A DNA stretch of 64,000 bases, from positions 1-64,000 of the forward strand of contig NZ_JASZYQ010000010.1 in assembly GCF_030316885.1 (NCBI RefSeq). The letters are read 5' to 3'. Each line of letters starts with the position of its first letter. Positions within the stretch are counted from its first letter, which is position 1. The translations under genes were made by a program, and so were the position numbers. The notes under the pieces were generated by a model that was not told the origin of the DNA, did no database searches, and saw only the letters and a list, made by a program, of their open reading frames with translations. Positions 1 to 10,815 of the stretch are shown in pieces. The stretch is from Variovorax jilinensis (GTDB taxonomy: Bacteria; Pseudomonadota; Gammaproteobacteria; Burkholderiales; Burkholderiaceae_C).

Positions 1-1077
<1,077 letters not shown>

Positions 1078-1228
1078 TGAGACTCCTTCGCCGTGGGGAA
1101 CGGCCTCGCAAGCAAATGATTGAATGAATGATGCCGCGGTCCACGGTCGTGACCGCTGGGTTCGCCAGCATAGCGCTCGGCGCACGCCGGTTCACCGAAA
1201 AACGTCGTGGCCGAACGGTGGCATTCGT

Positions 1229-2020
1229 TCAGATCGGCGCGTAGGCACCAGTGCCATCGGGCCAGGTCGTGAGCACGTCGTATCCCGTGGGTGTGACAGC
1301 CACCATGTGCTCCCACTGGGCGGACAGCGACCTGTCCCGGGTCACGACGGTCCACCCATCGGGCAGTTGCCGGGTCTCCCGCCTGCCGGCGTTGAGCATC
1401 GGCTCGATGGTGAAGACCATTCCGGGCTCCAGCTCGACCCCTTCGCCGCGCCGCCCGTAGTGCAGCACCTGCAGTTCCTCGTGATAGACCTGACCGATGC
1501 CGTGCCCGCAGTATTCGCGCACGACGCTGAAGTTCTCGCGGTGGGCGACCGACTGGATGGCGTGGCCGACGTCGCCCAGGGTGGCGCCGGGCCTGACCTG
1601 CCGGATGCCTGCCCGCATGGCTTCGTAGGTTGTCTCCACCAGCCGCCGAGCCAGCACGCCGGGCTCTCCGACGAAGAACATGCGACTGGTGTCGCCGAAC
1701 CAGCCGTCCTTGATCACCGCGACATCGATGTTGACGATGTCGCCCTTCTTCAGGATCTTGTCTGCCGAGGGAATGCCATGGCAGACCACCTGGTTGACCG
1801 AGGTCAGGATGGTCTTGGGATACCCCAGGTACCCGACGTTGGCCGGAATGACGCCCTGGACGTTCACGATATGGTCGTGGCAGATCCGGTCGAGGGCATC
1901 GGTGCTCACGCCCGGCACGACGAAGGGCCCGATCATGCCGAGCACCTCGGCCGCGAGCCTGCCGGCCCGCCGCGACATCTCGATGTCCTCGGCCGACTTG
2001 ATGGAGACCTCGCGCCGCAT
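1229..2020 (-). CDS. map: Type I methionine aminopeptidase (second-copy type, paired with ParD-like gene)
   Basis: Cytosolic metallo-aminopeptidase that removes the initiator methionine from nascent proteins. The 263-residue length is normal for bacterial type I MetAP. The pita-bread fold ligands are all present: H81 (CHGIP), metal ligands D99 (NIDV), D110 (FGDTSR), H173 (CGHGIG), E206 (FTIEP) and E237 (QWEH). It is therefore expected to be active. It is not next to rpsB, the usual place of the housekeeping map gene, so it is probably a paralogue. The start codon overlaps the stop of the upstream ParD-like gene by one base, which implies translational coupling and joint control by the palindromic promoter at 2284-2312. 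Confidence 0.93.
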   Translation of the reverse strand: MRREVSIKSAEDIEMSRRAGRLAAEVLGMIGPFVVPGVSTDALDRICHDHIVNVQGVIPANVGYLGYPKTILTSVNQVVCHGIPSADKILKKGDIVNIDVAVIKDGWFGDTSRMFFVGEPGVLARRLVETTYEAMRAGIRQVRPGATLGDVGHAIQSVAHRENFSVVREYCGHGIGQVYHEELQVLHYGRRGEGVELEPGMVFTIEPMLNAGRRETRQLPDGWTVVTRDRSLSAQWEHMVAVTPTGYDVLTTWPDGTGAYAPI

Positions 2021-2274
2021 CAGTGCCTTTCGGTCGAGGACGCGCGTGACCTGCCCGGTCGTGACGCGATCGCCGCGACGATGTCCAGCCCACCCGAGAG
2101 CTCGGACTCGATCAGCAGCTGGCAGACCTCGCGGTAGTCCAGTTCGGGGTGCATCTCGATCAGCATGCCGACCCGCATCCAGTGCTCTGCCTGCGCGTTG
2201 ATGGAGCGGCTCAGTGCATTCCCTGCCACGCGCAGGTTCTCGTGCATCAGGTCTGAAATCTTGACGATACCCAT
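2020..2274 (-). CDS. ParD-like antitoxin-family protein
   Basis: An 84-residue protein matching the ParD-like family (ribbon-helix-helix-like DNA-binding proteins annotated as antitoxins of type II systems). The family opening MGIVKISDLMHENLRVA and the segment SRSINAQAEHWMRVGMLIEMHPELDY are recognisable. The C-terminal third (from about residue 60) is Ala/Arg/Ser-rich and looks unstructured. No ParE/RelE-type toxin gene is adjacent; instead its stop codon overlaps the start of a methionine aminopeptidase gene. Like other antitoxin-like proteins it probably represses its own operon through the repeats just upstream. Whether MetAP plays a toxin-like or a stress role with it is unknown. Confidence 0.8.
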   Translation of the reverse strand: MGIVKISDLMHENLRVAGNALSRSINAQAEHWMRVGMLIEMHPELDYREVCQLLIESELSGGLDIVAAIASRPGRSRASSTERH

Positions 2275-2283
2275 GGGCGATCT

Positions 2284-2312
2284 CTATATGAAACGTATAT
2301 GAATTATATACA
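2284..2312 (-). promoter_or_regulatory. Promoter and operator of the ParD-like/MetAP operon
   Basis: A short AT-rich island in otherwise GC-rich DNA. A consensus TATAAT -10 box reads leftward at 2308-2303, about 29 nt before the ATG at 2274. It lies inside an inverted repeat GTATAT-N5-ATATAC (2295-2311). TATATGAA is also directly repeated at 2285-2292 and 2296-2303, 11 bp apart, that is one helical turn. This is the arrangement expected for an autorepressing ribbon-helix-helix protein. The -35 region is poor. Confidence 0.6.
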
Positions 2313-2351
2313 TTCCGTCTCCATGGCCGAAAGGCGGGCAGGAGGGCCCCG

Positions 2352-3374
2352 TCAGTGTGTCAAGTCGCGCGCCCCGGGCCTGCCGGACCGCCCCTTCCCG
2401 CCATCTGCATTCCATCCGCCCGGCTGCCGCCACTCTCGCGGCGAGCAGCCGAAGCGCTCGCGGAACGTGCGGCTGAAGTGGGCTGCATCGCTGAAGCCAC
2501 GGCCGTAGGCGATCTCGCCGACGGAACGGCCGGCCGCACGCGGATCGAGCAGGTCGCGGCTGCAGGCCTCGAGCCGGCGCTCCCAGATGTACTGCGTCGG
2601 CGTGACCGGCTCGCTCTTGAACACGCGGTGAATCTGGCTCACCGACAGGCCCAGCCCGGCCGCCAGCGAGCCGACCGACAGCTCGGGATCGTGCAGCTGC
2701 TCGTCGATGCTCCGCTTGATCCGCGCGAGGTGGAAGGCGGTCAGGTTGCTCAGGCCGGGCGAACGGGCCGCCGGCAGCGTCTGCAGCCCGGCGACCAGGA
2801 TGTTCAGCACGCCGTTGGCCACCGCCAGCGCCGATGCCGGCTGCAGCGCGTCGATGTCCTCGTGCAGGGTGCGGATCATGCCGAGCAGCAGGTGGCCGGC
2901 GCCTTCCCGGCCCGACACCGTGGTGGCCGTCAGCGCCTGGGTCTCGCGCAGCGCGCTGCGCAGGCGCTCGCCGGGCAGCTTGAGCACGATCTGCTCGAAG
3001 GCGTCGTCGAACTGCAGCTGGTAGGGGCGCGTGCTGTCGTAGAGGGCGAAGTCGCCGACCGACAGGACCGCGTCGCGTCCGTCCTGGCGCACCACGCCGC
3101 GGCCCCTGGCCTGGATGCTGACCAGGAAGTAGTCGTCCGACGAACGCGCGACGTGTCCGGCGGTGCGCATCACCCGCTGCGGCCCCGAAGTGACCACCGA
3201 GACGTCGAGGCTGGGCAGCGTGTGCTGCCGGATGCTGCCGTCGAAGTCGCCCGCGCTGCCGGCCCGTGCCACCGGATCGCAGCCGAGCTGGACATAGACG
3301 TTGCAGATCATGTCGGTCCAGTAGGCGAGCCGCTGCTCGCGCGGGACGACGTCGGTGCTGAGCACTCGGGTCAT
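2352..3374 (-). CDS. AraC-family transcriptional regulator (AraC-binding-like N-terminal domain)
   Basis: A 340-residue regulator. The N-terminal ~200 residues resemble the AraC-binding-like effector domain found in FeaR/NitR-type regulators (segments YFLVSIQARGRGVV and DFALYDSTRPYQL). The C-terminal ~100 residues carry two helix-turn-helix motifs with the AraC signature (GEIAYGRGFSDAAHFSRTFRERFG). The start at 3374 has AAGGA 8 nt upstream; a longer reading to 3440 lacks this. It is transcribed divergently from the nitrilase gene across a 175-nt gap, the same arrangement as nitrilase regulators of the NitR type, so activation of the nitrilase gene by a nitrile or its product is the likely role (inference). 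Confidence 0.88.
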   Translation of the reverse strand: MTRVLSTDVVPREQRLAYWTDMICNVYVQLGCDPVARAGSAGDFDGSIRQHTLPSLDVSVVTSGPQRVMRTAGHVARSSDDYFLVSIQARGRGVVRQDGRDAVLSVGDFALYDSTRPYQLQFDDAFEQIVLKLPGERLRSALRETQALTATTVSGREGAGHLLLGMIRTLHEDIDALQPASALAVANGVLNILVAGLQTLPAARSPGLSNLTAFHLARIKRSIDEQLHDPELSVGSLAAGLGLSVSQIHRVFKSEPVTPTQYIWERRLEACSRDLLDPRAAGRSVGEIAYGRGFSDAAHFSRTFRERFGCSPREWRQPGGWNADGGKGRSGRPGARDLTH

Positions 3375-3549
3375 GGGCGATCCTTCCGGGGCATGTGCGG
3401 CTTGCGACGCTGGATCAAGAACGCCGCGAGTTCCGGACAAGGTGAATCCAGGCGGCGAACTTACGCTTCAAGCAACCCGCATGCCACCGCGCTAACCCGG
3501 ATGCCGCGGGCCCCTTCGCCCCCTTGCGCCAATCAACCCGGAGCCCGCC
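3375..3549. promoter_or_regulatory. Divergent AraC/nitrilase intergenic region
   Basis: This 175-nt region must hold both promoters and the AraC binding sites. I see no convincing -35/-10 pair and no clean repeat, so no exact site is assigned. Confidence 0.4.
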
Positions 3550-4599
3550 ATGTCCAGCCGAACCCATCCCCGCCTTCGCGTCGCCGCAGTGCAGGCCGCA
3601 CCCGTCTTCCTCGACCTCGACGGCACCATCGACAAGACCATCGAGCTGATGGCCCAGGCCGCCGGCCAGGGCGTGCAGCTGATCGCGTTTCCCGAGACCT
3701 GGGTGCCCGGCTATCCGTGGTGGATCTGGCTGGACTCGCCGGCCTGGGGCATGCAGTACGTCCAGCGCTATCACGACAACGCCCTGGTCGTGGGCTCGCC
3801 CGAATTCGACCGCATCCGCGAGGCCGCCCGCAAGCACCGCATCTGGGTCTCGCTGGGCTACAGCGAGAAGGCCGCAGGCAGCCTCTACATCGCCCAGGCG
3901 CTGATCGACGACCAGGGCAACACCCTGCAGACGCGCCGCAAGCTGAAGCCGACCCACGTCGAGCGCACCGTGTTCGGCGAAGGCGACGGCTCGGACCTGG
4001 CCGTGGTCGAGACGCCGATCGGCAACATCGGTTCGCTGTCGTGCTGGGAACATCTGCAGCCGCTCAGCAAGTACGCGATGTACTCGCAGAACGAGCAGAT
4101 CCACTGCGGCGCCTGGCCCAGCTTCTCGCTCTACCGCGGCGGCGCCTATGCGCTCGGCGCCGAGGTCAACAATGCGGCCAGCCAGGTCTATGCGGCCGAG
4201 GGCCAGTGCTTCGTGGTTGCGCCCTGCGCCACGGTCTCGAAGGCGATGCACGAGCTGCTGTGCACCGATGCCTCCAAGCAGCAGATGCTGCTGGTCGGTG
4301 GCGGCTTCGCGCGCATCTACGGGCCCGACGGTTCACCGCTGGGCAAGAATCTCGCCGAAGACGAGGAAGGCCTGGTGGTGGCCGACATCGACCTCGGCAT
4401 GATCTCGCTGGCGAAGGCGGCGGGCGATCCGGCGGGCCACTATTCGCGACCCGACGTCACGCAGCTGCTCTTCAACAGGAAGCGGCGCGAGCCGGTGGTG
4501 CTGCACGGCCCTTCCGCGGTCGAGCCGGCGGCCCCGGAGGCCGAGCTGCCGCCCGCGGAGCCCGCTGCGACCGGGGTCCGGCAGCCGATCGCCGCCTGA
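3550..4599 (+). CDS. Nitrilase
   Basis: Carbon-nitrogen hydrolase that converts an organic nitrile directly to the carboxylic acid and ammonia. The catalytic triad of the superfamily is intact: E49 (FPETW), K133 (RRKLKPT) and C165 (LSCWEHLQP). The blocks PGYPWWIWL, HVERTVFGEGDGSDL and NEQIHCGAWPSFSLY are typical of true nitrilases (EC 3.5.5) rather than amidases. The 349-residue length is normal; the last ~45 residues are Pro/Ala-rich, as in nitrilases whose tail governs oligomerisation. Divergent from an AraC regulator. Its position 1 kb from an auxin-degradation island makes indole-3-acetonitrile a candidate substrate, but arylaceto- versus aliphatic preference cannot be read from the sequence. 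Confidence 0.92.
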   Translation: MSSRTHPRLRVAAVQAAPVFLDLDGTIDKTIELMAQAAGQGVQLIAFPETWVPGYPWWIWLDSPAWGMQYVQRYHDNALVVGSPEFDRIREAARKHRIWVSLGYSEKAAGSLYIAQALIDDQGNTLQTRRKLKPTHVERTVFGEGDGSDLAVVETPIGNIGSLSCWEHLQPLSKYAMYSQNEQIHCGAWPSFSLYRGGAYALGAEVNNAASQVYAAEGQCFVVAPCATVSKAMHELLCTDASKQQMLLVGGGFARIYGPDGSPLGKNLAEDEEGLVVADIDLGMISLAKAAGDPAGHYSRPDVTQLLFNRKRREPVVLHGPSAVEPAAPEAELPPAEPAATGVRQPIAA

Positions 4600-4626
4600 G
4601 CGCAGGGCGCGTCCGTCCCGTGCGCT
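4599..4626 (+). terminator. Possible hairpin terminator after nitrilase
   Basis: AGCGCAGGG (4599-4607) can pair with CCCGTGCGCT (4617-4626) with one bulged base, starting at the nitrilase stop codon. No T-run follows, so it is at best a weak intrinsic terminator. Confidence 0.3.
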
Positions 4627-4664
4627 GATGCAGAATCGCGCGCAGAGTCACACGGGAACGAACG

Positions 4665-5297
4665 ATGATCAGCAGCCTGGCGCAACTGCGCGCCCTCTAC
4701 GCAGCACCCGGCGAGCGTGCGGTGCGCAAGCAGCTCGACCGCCTCGACGTCCACGACCGGCGCTTCGTCGCCCTGGCGCCCTTCTGCGTCGTCGCCAGCG
4801 CCGGGACGGACGGCGCCTTGCTGGATGTCTCGCCGCGCGGCGGCACACCGGGCTTCGTCAAGGCGAGCGAGGATGGCGCCACGCTGTGGCTGCCGGACTC
4901 GGGCGGCAACAACCGGCTCGACACGCTCGAGAACCTGCTGGTCGACCCGCGCATCTCGCTGATCTTCATGATCCCGGGCGTGGACGAGACGCTGCGCGTG
5001 AACGGCACGGCGCTGCTGCGCGACGAGCCGACCTTCACGCACCGCTTCGCCCAGGAGCGCCAGCAGCCGAAGCTGGTGATCGAGGTCGCGGTGCGCGAGG
5101 CCTACCTGCACTGCGCCAAGGCCTTCATGCGTTCGCAGCTGTGGCAGGCGGATACGGCCGTTTCGCGCAATGCGCTGCCCAGCATGAACCAGATGATCCA
5201 TGACCAGATCGGCGCCGGCCCGGTGACCGAGAGCGCGGCCGAGACGATGGCGCGCTACCGCCTCCAGATCGAAGGCGAGCAGGGCATCCGGCCCTGA
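4665..5297 (+). CDS. PPOX-class pyridoxamine-5'-phosphate-oxidase-family flavoprotein
   Basis: A 210-residue split-barrel flavin protein of the large family related to pyridoxamine phosphate oxidase (the group often labelled MSMEG_1061-like). Diagnostic segments are FCVVASAGTDGALLDVSPRGG, followed by ATLWLPDSGGNNRLDTLENLLVDPRISLIFMIPG, which form the FMN-binding barrel. The C-terminal part has LHCAKAFMRSQLW. It follows the nitrilase by 65 nt on the same strand, so the two may be co-transcribed. The substrate is unknown; such proteins use FMN or F420 to reduce or detoxify diverse compounds. It faces the MarR gene at 5317 with a 19-nt gap. Confidence 0.8.
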   Translation: MISSLAQLRALYAAPGERAVRKQLDRLDVHDRRFVALAPFCVVASAGTDGALLDVSPRGGTPGFVKASEDGATLWLPDSGGNNRLDTLENLLVDPRISLIFMIPGVDETLRVNGTALLRDEPTFTHRFAQERQQPKLVIEVAVREAYLHCAKAFMRSQLWQADTAVSRNALPSMNQMIHDQIGAGPVTESAAETMARYRLQIEGEQGIRP

Positions 5298-5316
5298 GCC
5301 GCGCCGCCTCCCGGTC

Positions 5317-5838
5317 CTACCCTTCGCTGCGCATCACGTGCACGCGCAGCTGGCCGAGCTGGCTGTGCAGCTGCTTCACGGTCTTCGTGTCCAGGCCTGC
5401 AAACATCTCCTGGATCCACTGCGCATGCTCGGCCGCCATGGCCTCGAAGCTGCGCCGGCCCTTGGGCGTGAGGCTCACGATCCAGGCGCGCCGGTCTTCC
5501 GGACTCGGCGCCCGCAGGACCACGCCCTCGCGCTCCAGCTCGTCGGTCAGGCCGGTGACGTTGCCGCCGGTCACCATCAGGTAGCGCGAGAGCACGCGCA
5601 TCTTGAGGCCGTCGCGATACCGGTAGAGCTGCGCCATGTAGTCGAAGCGCGCCAGCGAGATGTCGAAGCGTTCGCGCAGCCGCTTGCGGATCTCGGCCTC
5701 GATCTGCGTCGTGCTGGCCAGCAGGCGCAGCCACAGCTTGAGTACCGCATGGTCGTCGTGTCCGGCGCGCGCCTCGTGGCCGAGTTCCTCGGCGTCGCTG
5801 AGCGTCGCATGCGACGGGTCGTTGCTTTTGTCGTTCAT
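5317..5838 (-). CDS. MarR-family transcriptional regulator (left boundary of the auxin island)
   Basis: A 173-residue winged-helix regulator. The helix-turn-helix and wing are visible at FDISLARFDYMAQLYRY, LMVTGGNVTGLTDELEREG and the DRRAWIVSLTPKGR wing characteristic of MarR. The first ~25 residues are polar and probably disordered. It is the last gene of a long leftward series and follows an SDR gene by 57 nt. The Variovorax auxin locus, as I recall it from the literature, is bounded by two MarR proteins, and this one fits the second position. Effector unknown; an aromatic acid is the usual ligand in this family. Confidence 0.88.
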   Translation of the reverse strand: MNDKSNDPSHATLSDAEELGHEARAGHDDHAVLKLWLRLLASTTQIEAEIRKRLRERFDISLARFDYMAQLYRYRDGLKMRVLSRYLMVTGGNVTGLTDELEREGVVLRAPSPEDRRAWIVSLTPKGRRSFEAMAAEHAQWIQEMFAGLDTKTVKQLHSQLGQLRVHVMRSEG

Positions 5839-5895
5839 GGGGCCTGCAAGAGAAGAAGACCGGACATTGCGACCGCGCCGAGTTGTCGATGCGCC

Positions 5896-6645
5896 TCAGC
5901 GCATCAGGCGGCCGCCGTTGAGGTCCAGCGTGGCGCCGGTGATGAAGGCGCCCGCCGGCGAGGCGAGGTAGACCACCGCGGCCGCAACCTCCTGCGGCTC
6001 GCCGAAGCGCCCGAGCGGGATGCCGTCCAGCAGCGCCTGCTGCCGCTCCGGCGCCATGGCGTCGAGCAGCGGGCTGCGGATCGCGGCGGGGGCGATCGCG
6101 TTCACCGTGACGCCGTCGGCCGACAGTGCCTGCGCGAACGAACGTGTGAGCGCCACCAGGCCGGCCTTGGAGGCCGCGTAGTGCGCGCCAGTGGCCGCGC
6201 TGGCCTGCTGGCCGGCGATCGAAGCCAGGTTGACGATGCGACCCGAGCCGCGCGCCCGCATGTGACGCCCGGCGATGCGGCAACCGAAGAAGCTGCCGCG
6301 CAGGTTCACGGCCATCACGTCGTCCCATTCGTCGGCGTCGATGTCCCACAGCGGGGTCGATGAGGTCCGGGCGGCGTTGTTCACCATGATGTCGACCGCG
6401 CCGAAGTGATCGACCGCGGCATCGAGGCAGCGCGTGAAGGCGCTCTCGTCGCGCACGTCCAGTGGCAGCGCGAGGCAGTGGTGGCCGGCGGCCCGAAGCG
6501 CGTCGGCCGCCGCATCCGCGGCCTGCGCATCCACGTCGGCCAGCACCACGGCCGCGCCGGCTTCGGCCAGCCCGCGCGCGATCGCGGCACCCAGGCCCTG
6601 CCCGGCGCCGGTGACGAAAGCGGTTCGGCCGTCCAGCGCGAACAT
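5896..6645 (-). CDS. SDR-family NAD(P)-dependent oxidoreductase
   Basis: Classical short-chain dehydrogenase of 249 residues. It has the nucleotide-binding TGAGQGLG motif (12-19), NNAA (89-92) and an intact catalytic set: S142, Y156 and K160 (YAASK). The C-terminal GATLDLNGGRLMR is typical of the FabG-like group. It lies 3 nt downstream of an acyl-CoA ligase gene, so it is probably in the same operon and oxidises or reduces an intermediate of the pathway. The actual substrate cannot be told. Confidence 0.87.
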   Translation of the reverse strand: MFALDGRTAFVTGAGQGLGAAIARGLAEAGAAVVLADVDAQAADAAADALRAAGHHCLALPLDVRDESAFTRCLDAAVDHFGAVDIMVNNAARTSSTPLWDIDADEWDDVMAVNLRGSFFGCRIAGRHMRARGSGRIVNLASIAGQQASAATGAHYAASKAGLVALTRSFAQALSADGVTVNAIAPAAIRSPLLDAMAPERQQALLDGIPLGRFGEPQEVAAAVVYLASPAGAFITGATLDLNGGRLMR

Positions 6646-6648
6646 GGC

Positions 6649-8233
6649 TCAGGCCCTGGCGCGTCCGGCCGGACCACGGTCCCAGGTGGTGGCCGAGACG
6701 CCGCGTTCGCGCAGCTTGTATTTCTGCACCTTGCCGTTCTCCGTGCGCGGCAGGTCGTCGAGCAGATCGACGTAGCGCGGCACGGCGAAGTACGGCAGGC
6801 GCGACTCGCAAAAGGCCATCAGCTCATCGGGGACGAGCGCCTGCCCCTCGCGGGCCACGAGGGCGGCCATCACCTCGTCCTCGGCCAGGTCGGAGCCGAC
6901 CGGATAGACCGCGCAGGCAGCTACCGCGGGATGGCTCAGCAGCACCTGCTCGACCTCGAAGGAGGAGATGTTCTCGCCGCGGCGGCGGATCGCGTCCTTG
7001 ATGCGGTCGACGAAGCGGAAGGCACCGTCGGACTCGCGCAGCACGCGATCGCCGGTGTGGAACCACAGGTTGCGCCAGGCCTCCACGGTCTTCTCGGGCA
7101 TGTCGAAGTAGCCGCTCGCGAAGGCGAAGGGCTCGTCGGCACGCAGCAGCAGTTCGCCCGCCTCGCCCGGGGGCAGCTCTGCGTCGAGCGCGTCGGCCAC
7201 CCGGGCCTGGAAGCCCGGACGCAGCCAGCCCATGACGCCGCCGCGCGGCGAATCGGGCGCGGTGGCGATCGCGAAGTTGGTCTCGGTCGAGCCGTAGCCC
7301 TCGAGCAGGCGGACGCCGGTGCGCGCCATGAAGGCCTGGCCCGCGGCCGAAGGCACGCCGGGGCCGAGCCCGGTACGCACGCGGTGGTCGCGCTCACCGG
7401 GGCCCTCGGGCTGGGCGAGCAGGATCGGCACCATCGCGCCCAGCAGGTACACCACGGTCGCCTTGCAGGCGCGCATCGACGGCCAGAAGCCCGAGGCCGA
7501 GAAGCGCGACTCGAACACCACCTCGGCACCGGTCAGCGCGGCCTGGCCGAAGGTGTTGAGCGCGTTGATGTGGAACAGCGGCAGCGTGCTGCACAGCACG
7601 TCGTCGGGGCCGACGCCGAGCACTTCGGCACTGTTCACGCTCCACCAGAAATACTGGGCATGCGGACACACGACGCCCTTCGCCGGGCCGGTGGTGCCGC
7701 TGGTGTAGAGGATCGCGAGCGGATCGCCGGGTCCGACCGCGGCCGGCTCGATCGCCTGCCCCGCCGAAGGAAAGCGCACGAGGCGCACGCCCTCTGCCGG
7801 GCGCCAGTCGGTGGCCGGCTCGCCGATCACCCAGATCTCCTCGAGCACCGTGCGGCGCAGGTCCGCGGTGTGCAGGCGCGGCAGCAGCTCGGCCTCGATC
7901 ACCAGCAGCCGGGCCTGGCTGTTGGCGAGGAAGTATTCGATCTGCGGCCCCATCGAGGCGGTGTTGATCGGCACGGCGACTGCGCCGAGCCAGCCGGCGC
8001 CGAGAAAGACCTCGAGGAACTCGATCCGGTTGCCGCTCATGAGCGCCACGCGATCGCCGCGCGCCAGCCCGGCCTGCGCCAGCGCCGCGGCGCGCCCGGC
8101 GGCGGCCGAGGCCGCGTCCGCGTGCGACCAGGCCCTGCCCGCGACCTGCAGCAGCGGGCGCTGCCCGAACCGCGCCGCCTGCCGCTGCAGCATCGCCGGC
8201 AGCGTGCGCTGCGCGGGCGGAATGGCGCGCGGC

Positions 8234-8247
<14 letters not shown>
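6649..8247 (-). CDS. Acyl-CoA synthetase, CaiC-like AMP-forming ligase (second of the island)
   Basis: Cytosolic adenylate-forming enzyme of 532 residues that activates a carboxylic acid with ATP and CoA. The P-loop-like motif YTSGTTGPAKG, the A5 motif GYGSTETN, the A7 WFHTGD and the A8 motif DRIKDAIRRRGENIS are present, as is the C-terminal lysine motif ENGKVQKYKLR. The start at 8247 has GGAGG 5 nt upstream; a GTG four codons earlier is less likely. It overlaps the livF stop by 14 nt. It resembles crotonobetaine/carnitine-CoA ligases, but that group is used for many aromatic and dicarboxylic acids; here an aromatic acid from the pathway is more likely. Confidence 0.88.
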
Positions 8248-8970
<723 letters not shown>

Positions 8971-8974
<4 letters not shown>

Positions 8975-10815
8975 ACGACGCTCCCCAGGTAGGCAGCCTG
9001 CACGCGCTCGTCCGCCCGCACCGCCGAGGGCACGCCCTCGACCAGCTTGGAGCCGAAGTTCATCACCACCAGCCGGTCCACCAGTTTCATCACGAAGTCC
9101 ATGTCATGTTCGACGATCAGGATCGTCACGCCCTCGTCGCGCAGCTTGCGCAGCAACTCGCCGAGTGCCATTTTTTCCTTGCGGCGCAGGCCCGCGGCTG
9201 GCTCGTCGAGCACCAGCAGAACCGGATCGGCGGCGAGGGCACGCGCAATCTCCAGGATGCGCTGGGTGCCCAGCGGCAGGCTGCCGGCCAGCTCGCCGGC
9301 GCGGTCGCCCAGGCCGATGCGGTCCAGCTGGCGCTGCGCCTCCTGCAGGATCTGCCGCTCCTCGGTGCGGTCGAGCCGCATGCCGGCCTTCAGCACACCG
9401 GCCCTGGTGCGCGAATGGGCGCCGAGCGCGACGTTGTCGAGCAGACTCATCTGCGGGCGCAGCTTCACGTGCTGGAAGGTGCGCGCCAGCCCCAGCCGCG
9501 CGACCGTCCGCTGCGGCAGGCCCGCGATGTCCTGCCCCAGAAAGCGCACCTGCCCCGCGCTCATCTTCATGGTGCAGGTCAGCAGGTTGAACATGGTCGA
9601 CTTGCCGGCGCCGTTGGGTCCGATCAGGCCGACGATCTCGCCGGCCTTGACGTCGAAGCTGACGTCGTTCACCGCCACCAGGCCACCGAAGCGCTTCACC
9701 GCGCCGGTCACCGAGAGGATGGGCGAGCCGCGCTCGGGCAGCGTCCGATGCGCCAGCGGCTCGACCGGCGCCGCCGGCACGCGCGGTGCAGGCGCCAAGA
9801 CGCGGCCGCGGGTCCAGCGCCGCACGAATCCCATCAGGCCGCCGCGCGCGAAGTGCAGCAGCAGGATGAACAAGGTCGCGAAGGCCACCGCCTCGAGCTG
9901 GCCGGCGCGCTGCGTGAGCATCGGCAGCACGTCCTGCAGGCCGTTCTTGAGGATCAGCACCAGCCCGGCGCCGACCAGCGCGCCTGCGAGCTGTCCGAGG
10001 CCACCGGCTACCGCCATCAGCAGGTACTCGATGCTGGCGCGCACGTCGAAGGGCGACGGGCTCACGAAGCGGTTCATGTGCGCATACAGCCAGCCCGCGA
10101 TGCCCGCGAACAGCGCCGCCGTGACGAACAGCGTGAGCCGCACGCGGTAGGCGTCGGCGCCCACGCTCGCGAGCAGCGTCGCGCCGCCGCGCAGGCTGCG
10201 GATCGCGCGGCCGGGCCGCGACTGCAGCAGGTTGTAGCTGAACAGGAAGGCGAGGCCGACCAGCGCCCAGATCAGGTAGTAGATCGCGCGCGGATCGGCC
10301 AGCGACCAGTCGCCGATGCGCAGCGGCGGAATGTTCGACAGGCCGGTGTGGCGCCCGAGCGCATCGACGTTGCCGAACAGCATCGCGATCGACAGGCCCC
10401 ACGCGATGGTGCTGAGCGGCAGGAAGTGCCCGCCCAGGCGCAGCGTGAGCATGCCGATGGCGAGCGCGGAGAGGCCGATCAGCAGCAGCGCGAACAGGAG
10501 GCCGATCCAGGGCGACATCCCTTGCGTGGTCGTGAGCCACGCCGTGGCATAGGCCGCGATGCCGACGAATGCCGCCTGCCCGAAGGAGGTGGCACCGCCG
10601 ATGCCGGTCAGCAGCACCAGGCCCAGCGCCACCAGCGCACCGATGCCGATGTCGTTGAGCAGCGAGACCGTGAAGTTGCCGGCCACCATCGGCGCGATGG
10701 CCAGCAGCACGACCACCAGGCCGACCCAGAAGTTGCGGTTGCGAAGGAGGCTCATCGAATTACCTTCTGGCAGCTGCGCTTCGGCATTCGTCTTGGGAGC
10801 GGCGGTACGGCTCAT
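8971..10815 (-). CDS. livMG: Fused LivM permease - LivG ATPase of Liv-type ABC transporter
   Basis: A 614-residue fusion. Residues ~25-325 are a LivM-type inner-membrane permease (many hydrophobic helices; block GGATSFGQAAFVGIAAYATA). Residues ~345-614 are a LivG ATPase with Walker A GPNGAGKS, the loop TFQHVKLRPQMSLLDNVALG, Walker B VLLVLDEPAAGL and the ending ERVQAAYLGS. A basic Pro/Ala-rich linker joins them in one frame. Such fusions are known in beta-proteobacteria. The start at 10815 overlaps the livH stop. A second Met at residue 21 (10755) is an alternative start. Confidence 0.93.

Noticed and set aside
2020..2274. Classical ParDE toxin-antitoxin pair
   Set aside because: No ParE/RelE-like toxin gene lies on either side; the partner is a full methionine aminopeptidase.
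2355..4628. Very long plus-strand open frame (757 codons) across the AraC and nitrilase genes
   Set aside because: It is a high-GC antisense or out-of-frame reading; its Arg/Gly/Ala-rich composition has no family motifs, and real genes with catalytic residues occupy the same DNA.
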